Origin: Pseudomonas sp. KU43P
GTDB taxonomy: Bacteria > Pseudomonadota > Gammaproteobacteria > Pseudomonadales > Pseudomonadaceae
DNA length: 64,000 bases
Assembly: GCF_033095865.1 (NCBI RefSeq)
Contig: NZ_AP019365.1
Span: forward strand, 2,391,501 to 2,455,500
Direction of reading: 5' to 3'
In this document: one piece after another, positions 18,224 through 27,817 of the stretch
Numbering within the stretch: position 1 is the stretch's first letter
How the letters are laid out: each line of letters begins with the position of its first letter
Notes under the pieces: generated by a model
Seen by the model: the letters and a program-made list of their open reading frames with translations, nothing else
What the model was told of the DNA's origin: nothing
Databases searched by the model: none
Position numbers and translations under genes: made by a program

Positions 18224-18658
18224 ATGAACTTCGAAGAACGCGACAAGTACGGTATGTACAAGGGACGGACCGATTTCACTGCCGACGGAGACCGCGGCCC
18301 GGGGCCGCGGCTGATGGGCGCGGATACCCTCATCGGCAACGACGTGTATAACACGCAAGATGAAGACCTGGGTGACATCAAGGAAATCATGCTGGACACC
18401 GCCAGCGGCAAGGTTGCGTACGCCGTACTGTCGTTCGGCGGTTTCCTGGGGATGGGTGAAAAGCTGTTCGCCGTGCCATGGGCTGCGCTGCGCCTGGATA
18501 CGGTAAACAAGCGCTTCGTCCTAGATGCCGACAAAGACCGCCTGAAGAACGCCCCAGGCTTCGATAAGGACAACTGGCCAAACATGAGCGATCCGACTTG
18601 GGGCAAAGGTATCCACGACTACTACGGCACCACGTGGGAAAACGATCCCCAGCTGTGA
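18224..18658 (+). CDS. PRC-barrel domain protein
   Basis: The protein has 144 residues. The PRC-barrel region spans about residues 30-100 (LIGNDVYNTQDEDLGDIKE, then KVAYAVLSFGGFLGMGEKLF and VPWAALRLDT), followed by a W-rich tail. Stress-related proteins of this type are common in Pseudomonas and Rhizobiales; the biochemical role is unknown. ATG 18224 is preceded by CCAGGAGCG. It is monocistronic, with a strong hairpin just after the stop. Confidence 0.85.
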   Translation: MNFEERDKYGMYKGRTDFTADGDRGPGPRLMGADTLIGNDVYNTQDEDLGDIKEIMLDTASGKVAYAVLSFGGFLGMGEKLFAVPWAALRLDTVNKRFVLDADKDRLKNAPGFDKDNWPNMSDPTWGKGIHDYYGTTWENDPQL

Positions 18659-18670
18659 TATTGCCAACCT

Positions 18671-18694
18671 GCTTGGCCGGGCTCCCGGCCAAGC
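18671..18694. terminator. Hairpin after the PRC-barrel gene
   Basis: Perfect 11-bp arms GCTTGGCCGGG / CCCGGCCAAGC with a 2-base loop lie 12 bp after the stop codon. No T-run follows, so termination efficiency is uncertain. Confidence 0.5.
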
Positions 18695-18831
18695 CTCCCC
18701 TGACCAAGGGTCCGGGACAGGGGCCTTTCGGTCGATAGCTGTCATTTTCAGGCATGCAATCATCTGTTGCCTGGTCTTGATTGGCCATTGATTACGAATT
18801 TAGATGACAGTGCTTTGATCGTTCGCGATCG

Positions 18832-20652
18832 CTAGGTACGTAGCACGGTCATGATGACACGAGACGGTTTTTCGCTGCTCATATGAACGGTGTTTCGGGC
18901 TATTCGTTTGTTCGCAGCTTGCCCTTCAGGCTCACCGCTATTTGGGTTCACATCGAAGCGGGGGAAATTGCTGCTCGCAATATCAATGCGCAGGCGATGA
19001 CCTTCCTTGAAACGATTGCAAGTGGCAAAGGGATGGATTGATACCTTAAAGCACTGACCAGGCACCGTGGGCGAAGGGGCACTCCAGGAGTTGCGATACC
19101 GGGCACGGATGATCCCGTCCGTGATGTTCATTGCGAAACCCTCTGGGTAATCAATACTCGGTGGGTAGACGTCAACCAGTTTTGCAGTGAAGTCAGTATC
19201 CAGGCCATCTGTCTCCACCCACAACTCAAACTCGATACTGCCGGCAACCACAAGGTCTGCCGCCAACGGCTCAGTTGAGAAGCTGAGTACATCGGGTCTG
19301 TCGCTCAAAGGACGGTTGTCACCTTGGGCTCCGAAAAAACGAGCCGTCTCGCGCTGGTCGTATGCACCGCCTGCAAATACAGGCGCACCTGAGGTGAGCG
19401 CCCCACCAATGGTTGGCACTGGGTTCAGTGGATCTGCTAGGTACGTCTGGCTGCTGGAATTCGTAGGTGCTTCATCTCTCAGAACACCATCAGCGTAGAA
19501 GTGCAGCGTCATTTGCTGACTACCGGGTAAAGGCCACTGGGTTGCCGACAGCCACTCCCCGCCATGATCGATTCGTTGGGATTCGTTTCTGCTACCCGAC
19601 CCACCGCCCATGATGAACACCTGCACCTGTTGGAGGGATGGCAAGGTTGCGGTTGACTGAAGCAGGTGGTTTTTAAACCACTGCAGGCGGCAAGATAGCC
19701 AGTCTTCCTCTACATGCCCATCGAACGCAGAGTTCACTCCGAACTCTGCGTCGCCACTGTGCGTGACGTTGCGATCACCGTGCAGCCACGGCCCCATAAT
19801 CAGCCGTTGAGGTGCGTTCCCGTGGCGAATGAAGGCGTTGAAATTTTCCAGCGTCGAGCTGACATAGGCGTCATACCAGCTAGACATGTGGAGCACTGGA
19901 ATGTCGGGAATCCTTGCGCGGTAATGGTCGGCGCAGATACCCAACTGCTTCCAATAGGCGTCGTAATTGCCCCGTCGCCACTGGTCAAGAAGGTAGTCCT
20001 CATATTCGGGGGCATGGCGTAACGGAGAGTGGCCAGCCTGCCACGGCATATTCGCAAACCATTCGTGGATGTCCTCCTGCTCAAGCGATGCTCGCAGTTG
20101 TAGATCAGTGTTTGCAGCGGGACTCTCTTTGGCCTGTTTGTAGGCCCAGGTAGCCTGCTTGAGTTCAAATGCCCCGCCTTGGCGAATTCCGCACTGGAAG
20201 GCGTTGGCGAACCCTCCTGAATCGAGAACCATCGTGCAGAGACCAGGTGGGTTAAGGCATGCCATGGCCAACTGCGTATGGGCGGCATAGGACAGACCCA
20301 TACTGCCCACGCGCCCGTTACACCAAGGCTGCTCTACCAGCCAGGCGAGTGTGTCGTACCCGTCTTCACCCTCGTTGATGTACTTGACGAATTCGCCTTC
20401 GGACTCATACCGACCGCGACAGTCTTGGAAGACGGTCACGAACCCTTCGGTGGCAAAGGCGGCTGCCATTTCCTCACGCCCGAGGTGATGCCCATCCAGA
20501 CGCTTCTCGGAACGAGATGGCATCGATTTGTTGTACGGGGTGCGCTCGATGATTACGGGTAGTGGAGAGTTCGTGGCATCGGGCAAATAAACGTCCGTGG
20601 CCAGCCGAACGCCATCGCGCATCGGCACCATCAAGTTTTTCAAAACGTGCAT
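18832..20652 (-). CDS. CocE/NonD family alpha/beta hydrolase
   Basis: This hydrolase of about 606 residues is in the cocaine esterase / X-Pro dipeptidyl-peptidase (S15) family. It has an alpha/beta domain with the nucleophile motif GSMGLSYAAH (Ser121), a helical cap, GPWLHGDRN carrying the catalytic His, and a C-terminal jelly-roll domain (FELWVETDGLDTDF onward). It acts on esters, beta-lactam amides or Xaa-Pro-like peptides. No signal peptide is seen, so it is cytosolic. It follows a YfcC-type carrier on the same strand (42-bp gap), so uptake and hydrolysis of one substrate is likely. A GTG at 20685 is an alternative start. The region is less G+C-rich than the flanks. Confidence 0.85.
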   Translation of the reverse strand: MHVLKNLMVPMRDGVRLATDVYLPDATNSPLPVIIERTPYNKSMPSRSEKRLDGHHLGREEMAAAFATEGFVTVFQDCRGRYESEGEFVKYINEGEDGYDTLAWLVEQPWCNGRVGSMGLSYAAHTQLAMACLNPPGLCTMVLDSGGFANAFQCGIRQGGAFELKQATWAYKQAKESPAANTDLQLRASLEQEDIHEWFANMPWQAGHSPLRHAPEYEDYLLDQWRRGNYDAYWKQLGICADHYRARIPDIPVLHMSSWYDAYVSSTLENFNAFIRHGNAPQRLIMGPWLHGDRNVTHSGDAEFGVNSAFDGHVEEDWLSCRLQWFKNHLLQSTATLPSLQQVQVFIMGGGSGSRNESQRIDHGGEWLSATQWPLPGSQQMTLHFYADGVLRDEAPTNSSSQTYLADPLNPVPTIGGALTSGAPVFAGGAYDQRETARFFGAQGDNRPLSDRPDVLSFSTEPLAADLVVAGSIEFELWVETDGLDTDFTAKLVDVYPPSIDYPEGFAMNITDGIIRARYRNSWSAPSPTVPGQCFKVSIHPFATCNRFKEGHRLRIDIASSNFPRFDVNPNSGEPEGQAANKRIARNTVHMSSEKPSRVIMTVLRT

Positions 20653-20694
20653 ATCTGCTACTCGAAGTTGCTGGGCTGCTTGCACAGACCGTGA

Positions 20695-22158
20695 TTAGTA
20701 ACCGATGAGGACGGCGATACTGAGGAGCGCCAAGGCAATGGCGGTGAAGGCCAAGAGCAGGGGCCAGATGAAGCGCGCCCACTGGCCCCAGCCCACTTGT
20801 GCAGTGGCAAGCAGAACCAGCAAGCCGCTGGAGGTCGGTGTGATGAGGTTTGTCAGTCCATTGCCGAGCAGGAAGGCATACACAGTGGTCTGCGGCGTTA
20901 CCCCAGAAAGTTGTCCGAGCGGGCCAAAAATTGGCATGGTCACGGCAGCTTGGCCTGACGTGGAGGGAATCAGAACGTCCAGCCCCAATTGGGCGAAGAA
21001 CATACCGAATGCTGATACCAGTGGGCCATGCTCACCCACCAACTCAGACAGGTGATTGACGATGGTGTCGAGTACCTGACCGGTGCTCAGGATGATTTCA
21101 ACCGCAGTGGCCAAGCCAATCAGTACGCCGGCCATCAATACCTTTTTCATACCATCGACGAAGGCGCCGGCAGCTTCGCTAGCCCCAATCCCGGCAACAA
21201 CCGCGAACACCATGCTCAGAGCCAGGTAGTACGCGGAGAGCTCCGGATACTTCCAGTGCCACCGGTTCGATGCGTACACCAGAAATGCTACACCCAGTGC
21301 CAAGAGCATGAGATTCGCAGCATGTCGCGGATGAAGGCGTGATTGCTTGAAGTCGAATTGTGCGGTGCTGTCGAAACCGTGACGGCGAATGCTCAGCAGC
21401 ACAAATGCGATGCCGACTACCAAAAAGGTGAAATAGCTGGCCACCCGCATATCGAGCCCGCTAAACATTGGCACTCCCACCAGCGGCTGGGCTACAGCTA
21501 ATGCGACAGGGTTGGTGATTGAGCCGAGGTAGCCCACTTTCACCGAGATGGCCACTATCGCGAGGCCGATGATGTTGGGGAGGCCGAGCCGATTGGCCAT
21601 GGCGACCATCAGCGGGACGATGAGAATGAATTCTTTCGCCAGGCCCATGAATGTGCTGCCGGCGGAGAACACCAGCATCAAACAGGGAACCAAGACGTAA
21701 ATGTTACCTTTGGTGAGGCCTAGTACACGCTCTAGGCCTGCATCGATGGCGCCTGCTTTGTTCAGAACGCCAAACATTCCGCCGATGAACAGCACCATGA
21801 AAATGAGCCCTGCACGCTTTTCGATCCCTTGAGGAATCGCCATGAAGGCTTCAGTCAGGGACACAGGCCGTGCGGCCTCTGCATTAGCGGTTCGAGGCTC
21901 GACCGAGAACAATTGACTGAGGCCAGAATCCTTTTCCAGGGTCTGATATGAACCAGGGATGACAGCAATGTCCTTGCGCTCAAATTGGCCTGAGTCCACA
22001 AAGTAAGTGAACGCGAGCGCCATGAAAACGATGCTCAGCAGGATCAATGCTGGGTTGAGCTGTTTGGACGGTTTGTTGGAAGTGGGGCTGGAAGGTGCAG
22101 CCTCATCAACCTGTTCGACTATTGCCGACGGAGAGTGGGAGCGATTCATAGTGCGCAT
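20695..22158 (-). CDS. YfcC family carrier (DcuC-like C4-dicarboxylate/peptide carrier)
   Basis: This 487-residue protein has about 11-12 hydrophobic segments after a 35-residue polar N-terminus. The family feature is the two related halves with GSTFMGLAKEFILIVPLM and LGLDVLIPSTSGQAAVTMP, as in YfcC/DcuC-type carriers. The first segment is followed by a periplasmic loop of about 70 residues. Substrates of YfcC proteins are poorly known; dicarboxylates, arginine or small peptides have been suggested. It shares a strand with the CocE-type hydrolase, and a LysR gene lies just upstream. ATG 22149 is an equally possible start. Confidence 0.8.
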   Translation of the reverse strand: MRTMNRSHSPSAIVEQVDEAAPSSPTSNKPSKQLNPALILLSIVFMALAFTYFVDSGQFERKDIAVIPGSYQTLEKDSGLSQLFSVEPRTANAEAARPVSLTEAFMAIPQGIEKRAGLIFMVLFIGGMFGVLNKAGAIDAGLERVLGLTKGNIYVLVPCLMLVFSAGSTFMGLAKEFILIVPLMVAMANRLGLPNIIGLAIVAISVKVGYLGSITNPVALAVAQPLVGVPMFSGLDMRVASYFTFLVVGIAFVLLSIRRHGFDSTAQFDFKQSRLHPRHAANLMLLALGVAFLVYASNRWHWKYPELSAYYLALSMVFAVVAGIGASEAAGAFVDGMKKVLMAGVLIGLATAVEIILSTGQVLDTIVNHLSELVGEHGPLVSAFGMFFAQLGLDVLIPSTSGQAAVTMPIFGPLGQLSGVTPQTTVYAFLLGNGLTNLITPTSSGLLVLLATAQVGWGQWARFIWPLLLAFTAIALALLSIAVLIGY

Positions 22159-22258
22159 TCTCGTTTGTTGTTCTTGGGGGGCCAGGCGTTATGGCGGCAC
22201 ACTAGAACAACCCTTCGTGAATGCTCAACGTTATGAGTAATTCGGGTTGACCTATGCG

Positions 22259-23161
22259 TTACTCGTTATTCGATATCGCCTTGAGGCGTTCACTCATGTG
22301 TTCAGCGAAGGCGTCGACCAGCCTGGAGCGAGGTTGATCTTTGCGGAAAATCAGACCGAATCTGTACGGCAGCGCCGGGCGAAGCGGCCTGCTCTGAAGC
22401 GCCAAGCTACCGAAGTCTCTGGCAAGCAGTCCGTTGATGATTGAGACGCCCATCCCCTCGGCAACGAATGCACAGGCTGCGCTTACGGAATGCACTTCGA
22501 CACGTACCTGCGGGGTCACACGAGCCTCTCGAAAACGCTGATCCAGTTCTGAGCGAAGATTCCTTTGCCGCCCCAGGAGAACCAAGGGAACCGCTCGAAG
22601 ATGATCTACGGTGACCTCCGATAGCTCTGCCAAGGGGTGTCCCTCAGGCACCACGCAAACTCCCTCGGTCTCCAGTACCGGTTGTACCTCGAAATCAGGA
22701 AGCTCTGCGGGCAATCGGACAAACGCAAAGTCCGCACTGCGGTCGAGGACAGCACGCTCCAAGGTGTCATAGCCCCCAGTAAGGATTTCAACCACTACGT
22801 CTTCCCGCTCGCGCAGGAACTCGGCCACGATGCCCGGTAGCAGGTGATGAGTCATGCTTGTTGGTACTGCCACGCGGAGCAGAGTTCTTCGGGAGCGACC
22901 GACCCGAAGCTCGTCAGCCAAACGTTGAACACGTTGAAGGTTGTCGACGAGTGAGGAGACTTGGCCCAAGAGCTCCTCTGCTTCAGGTGTTGCCATCAAC
23001 CGCCCCTTGCGGCGCAGGAAAAGTGAGAAGCCCAAGTGCTCTTCAAGCTGCGTAAGAAGCCTGCTGACAGCCGACTGGGACAGATCCATCCGCGTGGCTG
23101 CGCCTATGGTAGATCCGGTCGCCATGATGGCTTGAAATGCTTCGAGCTGTTTCAGATTCAC
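22259..23161 (-). CDS. LysR family transcriptional regulator
   Basis: The protein has 300 residues. The N-terminal HTH is clear (LKQLEAFQAIMATGSTIGAA, then LSQSAVSRLLTQLEEHLG), followed by a type 2 periplasmic-binding effector domain (LLRVAVPTSMTHHLLPGI). I chose GTG 23161 with AGGAC upstream, because the frame before it (to 23212) lacks family resemblance. It lies between an OprD porin (divergent, 200 bp) and the carrier/hydrolase genes and probably controls all three. Confidence 0.9.
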   Translation of the reverse strand: MNLKQLEAFQAIMATGSTIGAATRMDLSQSAVSRLLTQLEEHLGFSLFLRRKGRLMATPEAEELLGQVSSLVDNLQRVQRLADELRVGRSRRTLLRVAVPTSMTHHLLPGIVAEFLREREDVVVEILTGGYDTLERAVLDRSADFAFVRLPAELPDFEVQPVLETEGVCVVPEGHPLAELSEVTVDHLRAVPLVLLGRQRNLRSELDQRFREARVTPQVRVEVHSVSAACAFVAEGMGVSIINGLLARDFGSLALQSRPLRPALPYRFGLIFRKDQPRSRLVDAFAEHMSERLKAISNNE

Positions 23162-23361
23162 GTCCTGCTCCCAACGACTTAAGTAGGAGCGTGTGCATAG
23201 GGTAATGCGCATCGCTCATAACGTTGTGACTTGTTTCACAGGGCGCTAGTGTCCGCCGCACGAACACGTTGAGTCCAGTCCTGACCTCCACGAGGAGGTA
23301 CTGACGCCAGTTGTTCGATTGCCAATCTGCCAATAATCACAACATCTAGCAGAGACCTCCT

Positions 23362-24588
23362 ATGCGCATGCTTTTGAGCACGGGCACCCTCGCTTGCGCG
23401 GGTGTAATGACCAGCCTCGTCCCTGATTTGGCCGTTGCCGACTTCTTCAAGGATTCCGAGGCACGTTTGGCCCTTCGAAATTACTACTTCAATGACGACT
23501 ACCGAGATGGCGGTGCTGATCGCAGAGAGTGGGCCCAAGGCTTCATTCTGAAAGCGCAGTCTGGTTTCACAGAGGGGCCAGTTGGGTTCGGAATGGAAGC
23601 ATTGGGGCTTTCCGGTATTCGACTGGACTCAAGTACGAATCATGCTGGAACGGGCCTACTTCCTGTTCACGACGATGGGCGTGCTGCGAGTGAATACTCC
23701 AGCCTTGGCATTACCGGAAAACTGCGCTGGCAAGACACCCTGGTCAGTACAGGCACCTTGCTGCCCAAGATTCCTGTTCTGGTATACAACGACGGGCGCC
23801 TTTTGCCTCAGACTTTTCAAGGCACTCAAGTTGAGTACACCGGCATTGATAGGCTGTATGCGCATGCTGGGCATCTGGACAAGCTGAAAGCCCGGAACTC
23901 TACCGATAGCGTTGACATCTTTGCGCAGGGCTACACCGGCGGTGAAGGCACAGACTTCGACTTCGTGGGGCTCCGCTACGACCTGAGCAAGCGGTTCAGC
24001 ATGAGCAGCTACTACGGGGAGTTGCGTGATTTCTATCGGCAGCAATTTTATGGCTTGACCTATACAGCTCCTGTTGGAAAAGGAAAGCTCACAAGCGATC
24101 TCCGGTATTTCATCAGCGATGACGCCGGATCAGCCAGAAATGGTGTGGTCGATGCCGACATGTTCAGTGGGCTGTTTACCTATCGCCAAGGGGGGCATTC
24201 ACTCGGGTTCGGCTACCAGGAAGTCAGCGGGAGTACGGCTCTGCCCTATGTGAGTGTGAGTACGGTTTACTCCTTCAGCAACGCCAGCATTGGAAAATTC
24301 ATCCAGCCAGGGGAACGCACCTGGATGCTGCGCTACGACTTCGATTTTGCCAGTGTTGGTGTGCCGGGTCTTGCGTTCATGACCCGCTACTACAACGGTA
24401 GCGGCGGTGAGTACCGTGGGCTAGAAGCCAAAGAGCATGAGACCGATACCCAACTGAAGTACGTGGTTCAGGACGGCCTGTTCAAAGGGATAGGGGCCGA
24501 GCTTCGACACGCTATTTCAAGAAGCACCTATGCTAGTGACCGCGACAATGTTCGGGTCTATCTGATCTACGGGATCGCGCTGTGGTGA
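23362..24588 (+). CDS. OprD family outer-membrane porin
   Basis: This 408-residue protein has a signal peptide (ending about LAVADFF) and the OprD opening FFKDSEARLALRNYYFNDD. It contains many alternating beta-strand segments and ends in aromatic-hydrophobic YLIYGIALW, as expected for an 18-strand barrel with a C-terminal Trp. OprD porins admit specific small substrates such as basic amino acids, peptides or aromatic acids. Divergent from a LysR gene and beside the carrier and hydrolase, it probably provides the outer-membrane step of the same pathway. Confidence 0.9.
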   Translation: MRMLLSTGTLACAGVMTSLVPDLAVADFFKDSEARLALRNYYFNDDYRDGGADRREWAQGFILKAQSGFTEGPVGFGMEALGLSGIRLDSSTNHAGTGLLPVHDDGRAASEYSSLGITGKLRWQDTLVSTGTLLPKIPVLVYNDGRLLPQTFQGTQVEYTGIDRLYAHAGHLDKLKARNSTDSVDIFAQGYTGGEGTDFDFVGLRYDLSKRFSMSSYYGELRDFYRQQFYGLTYTAPVGKGKLTSDLRYFISDDAGSARNGVVDADMFSGLFTYRQGGHSLGFGYQEVSGSTALPYVSVSTVYSFSNASIGKFIQPGERTWMLRYDFDFASVGVPGLAFMTRYYNGSGGEYRGLEAKEHETDTQLKYVVQDGLFKGIGAELRHAISRSTYASDRDNVRVYLIYGIALW

Positions 24589-24826
24589 GTTCGTGTGGTT
24601 GACTCATGCTGTGAAGGCCTCGATTGCTGAGATGGCCGCGCTGGAGTAGGTGTGGGTGTCCTGCTTGCAAGGGGCAAACGCGGTTTTGATCAACAATGTC
24701 GAGGCTCTGTCCTATTCGAGTGTGGCGCTTCTGACTTTGCCAAGCCAAGTCGGTTCAGTGAAGGCGCCAACTGAATTCTTACCCAGGCTCGCAGTCTCAG
24801 AAGCACACCTCCTCAGAGAAAAAACC

Positions 24827-25711
24827 ATGATCAGGATAGCCCTACGCATAACTGTTGCCGTTGGGTTATCGGCCCTGTTGCTGGGCTGTTCACCTCTGAA
24901 GTTTTTAAACTTCCTCACTCCGGGAGGCACATGCAACAAGGCATATGACCTGAAGTACGGTAACGATCCGCGGAACCGGCTGGATGTCTACACACCCGTC
25001 AATCTCGCCACCGACGTGCCAGTGGTAGTGTTCTTTTATGGAGGCAGCTGGAGCAGCGGTTCGCGCAGTGACTACGGCTTTGTCGGCGAAGCGCTGGCAG
25101 CACGAGGCATCGTAGCTGTAATAGCCGATTACCGGCTTTATCCGCAGGTACACTATCAGGGTTTTCTAGAAGACAGTGCGCGAGCGATCGGCTGGACCCG
25201 CGAACACATTCGCCAATACGGTGGAGATCCAGCGCGGCTATATGTGATGGGCCATAGCGCAGGCGGCTACAACGCAGCAATGGTTGCGCTAGACCCCCAA
25301 TGGCTGGCAGCGGTGGACATGGAGCCTTCGATGCTCAGCGGCTGGATCGGTCTGGCCGGACCCTACGACTTTCTGCCCGTCGAAAATCCGGCGGTGAGAC
25401 CGATTTTCTTTTTTCCGAATTCGCCACCCGACTCTCAACCGATCAACCACGTTGGCGCCAAATCGCCCCCTGCGCTGTTGATAGCCGCGAGGGACGATAC
25501 GCTGGTCAATCCCGAGCGCAACACGGGAGGCATGGCCCGACGTTTGCGGGAGCAGGGTGTGCCCGTGCGCGAGCTCTATTTCTCCAAGCCGGGCCACGGG
25601 ACATTAATTGCAGCATTCTCCCGCCCTATGCGATGGCTGGCGCCGGTTCTGGATGAGGTAGTGGCGTTCATTCATGGGCAAGGTCTAGCATCGGAAATTT
25701 CTCACGACTGA
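24827..25711 (+). CDS. Lipoprotein alpha/beta hydrolase (esterase)
   Basis: The protein has 294 residues. The N-terminus has a lipoprotein signal ending LLLGC, so Cys21 is probably lipidated. The fold is a BD-FAE/carboxylesterase-type hydrolase: VVVFFYGGSWSSGS (oxyanion region, with YGG in place of HGG), GHSAGGYN with nucleophile Ser144, an acid in AARDDTLVNP, and His in KPGHGTLI. ATG 24827 is used because the signal begins there; the longer frame to 24650 has no support. It is probably anchored in the envelope and acts on an ester. It stands alone after the OprD gene. Confidence 0.82.
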   Translation: MIRIALRITVAVGLSALLLGCSPLKFLNFLTPGGTCNKAYDLKYGNDPRNRLDVYTPVNLATDVPVVVFFYGGSWSSGSRSDYGFVGEALAARGIVAVIADYRLYPQVHYQGFLEDSARAIGWTREHIRQYGGDPARLYVMGHSAGGYNAAMVALDPQWLAAVDMEPSMLSGWIGLAGPYDFLPVENPAVRPIFFFPNSPPDSQPINHVGAKSPPALLIAARDDTLVNPERNTGGMARRLREQGVPVRELYFSKPGHGTLIAAFSRPMRWLAPVLDEVVAFIHGQGLASEISHD

Positions 25712-25824
25712 TGACGGGTTTCTGCCCGGTGCGCATCCTTTATCTGGAAACGTGAAGACATTTTCGCGTGGCAATTTCCCTCATCGGACGGGGGCTATTG
25801 GCCGGTTTCTGACTAAGCTGGAAT

Positions 25825-25850
25825 GGTCGCTTTGAGTCGAAAGCGGCCAG
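25825..25850. terminator. Weak hairpin after the lipoprotein esterase gene
   Basis: TGGTCGCTTT and AAAGCGGCCA pair with one mismatch around a 6-base loop, in the 229-bp gap between convergent genes. There is no T-run. The surrounding sequence is of a type common between Pseudomonas genes. Confidence 0.3.
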
Positions 25851-25940
25851 GCCCCATCCGTTGCAACCAGGTCTTGCCGACTAGCACGGCGGCTTGCAAT
25901 GACTGCGCGGCATGCGCCTGCTTGCTGACTCACTGAGGAT

Positions 25941-26414
25941 CTAGCCCTGATGCTTTATCACAGCCCTGCATCTGATGGGGAAGTTGACCGAGTTCGCAAT
26001 GAAACACTCATGATGAGCATCGTCATGCAGACGCATCGCGAGGTCGATATCTGATTGGCTACTGATGACGATCTGAGGCCGCAACTCTGCGTCCTTGAAA
26101 TGCCCCTTTCGCTGTGCATCGCCCTCAATCATCCGGGCCACTGGGTGGTCGACGTATTCCAACACGTTCACATTGTTGACCGCACATAGATGGAGATACC
26201 AAAGCTTATGGCAGGCCGATACCGAGGCCAGCAGCATGTCTTCTGGATTCCAACGTTCGGAATTACCGCGAAAGGCTGGGTCGGCGGAGCCATGGATCTG
26301 GGGCTTACCCGGGCCTTGTACAGTGAAGTCTCTTTTGTACGACGTATAGCTGGAGGTCCCTTCACCCGTGTTGCCCGTCCAGTTTACGGTCACAGCGTAT
26401 GCGTGCTCTTTCAT
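25941..26414 (-). CDS. OsmC family peroxidase-like protein
   Basis: The protein has 157 residues. The OsmC fold is recognised from WNPEDMLLASVSACHKLWYL, with the first redox cysteine Cys68, and from HHECFIANSVNFPI with Cys137. These would reduce organic hydroperoxides through a disulphide cycle in the cytosol. The start ATG at 26414 gives the normal family length; an upstream ATG at 26486 is unlikely. Just upstream on the same strand is a truncated cupin gene. Confidence 0.87.
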   Translation of the reverse strand: MKEHAYAVTVNWTGNTGEGTSSYTSYKRDFTVQGPGKPQIHGSADPAFRGNSERWNPEDMLLASVSACHKLWYLHLCAVNNVNVLEYVDHPVARMIEGDAQRKGHFKDAELRPQIVISSQSDIDLAMRLHDDAHHECFIANSVNFPIRCRAVIKHQG

Positions 26415-26489
26415 CGTAGCGCCTATGTTGTGAAATCTGCCCGGAAGATAATGTTGATCCCTACTTGCTCGGAAAACATCTTGCACGCG

Positions 26490-26828
26490 CTAGGCGGCTT
26501 TGTGAATCGCCCCCTCGATCACATAAAAGACTTGCGAGGTTGCATTCGGGGCTAGTGAAATGCTGTCGCCCTCGTTGATCCTCAGGAAGTTGGCGCAAAG
26601 ACCAGGGCCTGTGGCTGGTCCGCTGCAGCCGAGCTTCTCGCTCAGGTCGAGTGGCACCAGGCGAGTCGGCCCCGAATTGCAGAGCTGGGCAGGAAAGGTC
26701 TGATAGGGAACCTTGCTGATCAGCTTGGCGCCAATTGGGTTTGCAGCTTTGCTGTACTCGAAAAATTCAGCTTCTGCTTCATGAAGAGTGCGGGACAGGA
26801 TCTTATGTTCAGTCGCAGGTGCGTTCAC
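26490..26828 (-). pseudogene. 5' remnant of a cupin-domain gene
   Basis: The frame has 112 residues. It reads like the start of a bacterial cupin protein (LSRTLHEAEAEFFEYSKA, GCSGPATGPGLCANFLRINE, QVFYVIEG) and then stops after ten further residues (AIHKAA end). Complete relatives, as I recall them, continue well beyond the VIEG strand, so the cupin barrel here is cut in mid-domain. The break at about 26520 joins directly to the upstream region of the OsmC gene. Together with the broken transporter on the other side, this suggests deletion or rearrangement. A short functional protein is not excluded. Confidence 0.55.
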
Positions 26829-27032
26829 GGTCGCGCCTCATTGGTATCGATGTGGGGGCTGGGCGAATCCACTATACGAAGGCAACAGAAGTTGGATTAA
26901 GCACCTGTCCCGCAAAGCAGTTGTGTGCGTTAGGGGTTGATCTTTCAACGAGGTAGGAATGCTGGTAGGCATATGGGAAGCGGGCCTGCACCTGGAGCGC
27001 TGCACGTGCGACTTCCACGAGCTTTGTCACAT

Positions 27033-27467
27033 CGCTCTTGGCGCATCACCCTCTGCCTGATCGTGCCACTGGCGCTGGTCACGGTGCTGTGCAATGCCCT
27101 GATGGCCTTGCTGGGGATCGGCGTGAAGGTCAATACGCTGCCGGTGGTGGCCCTGGGTGTGGGCGTAGGGGTGGACTATGGCATCTACCTGTTCGAGCGG
27201 ATCAAGCACGAGATGCACGAACGCGCGTTGAGCCTGCGCGAGGCATTTGTCGAGGCACTGAAACAACGCGGCACGGCGTCGGTGTTCACGGCCGTGACCA
27301 TGACCCTGTCGATTGCTACCTGGGCGTTCTCCACGCTCAAGTTCCAGGCCGACATGGGCGTTCTGCTGGCCTTCATGTTCCTGGTCAACCTGCTGGGCGC
27401 GATCCTCTTGCTGCCCGCGCTGGCTGCCTGGCTGCTGCACCCGGCCAAGTCACACCGGCTAGCGTAG
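27033..27467 (+). pseudogene. 3' remnant of an MMPL/RND-type transporter gene
   Basis: The last 145 or so codons match the C-terminal membrane domain of an MMPL-family exporter: RSWRITLCLIVPLALVTV, VVALGVGVGVDYGIYLFERI, then ALKQRGTASVFTAVTM. Full-length family members have about 800 residues and twelve membrane segments; here only about the last four or five remain. The preceding 100 bp in the open frame, back to 26937, show no resemblance to the family, so the junction is close to 27030. A terminator follows the stop, as expected for the true gene end. Confidence 0.8.
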
Positions 27468-27536
27468 AACAACGCAGTCGGGCAAGCGATCCTGCTTGAT
27501 CCATTCATCGACGCTTGTCGGCGCCTTTGCCGACAG

Positions 27537-27571
27537 GCCCGACCCCGGGAATTGGGGTCGGGCTGCTTTTC
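27537..27571 (+). terminator. Rho-independent terminator
   Basis: 10-bp arms GCCCGACCCC / GGGGTCGGGC with a 7-base loop are followed by TGCTTTTCT. It lies 70 bp after the MMPL remnant and is a typical strong intrinsic terminator. Confidence 0.85.
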
Positions 27572-27817
27572 TACTGCTAAAGTCCTTGGCTGAAGGCCTT
27601 CAGCGAGCACTGGCATTGTGTCTGCGATGCCCTGAAACCCAGCAATTCACGGCAGCCTGACAACCGTTTAGAATGCCGCCTCCTTCCTTTTCGGCCACGC
27701 TGCCGTGCACCGCCCAGGCGTTGATTCGCGAAGCGGTCATACACGCCGCCGACGTCCACAGGCTCGCCCCGCAAAGGCGCGCCACGTTTTCATCATCCTG
27801 TGAACGAGGTTGATTCG

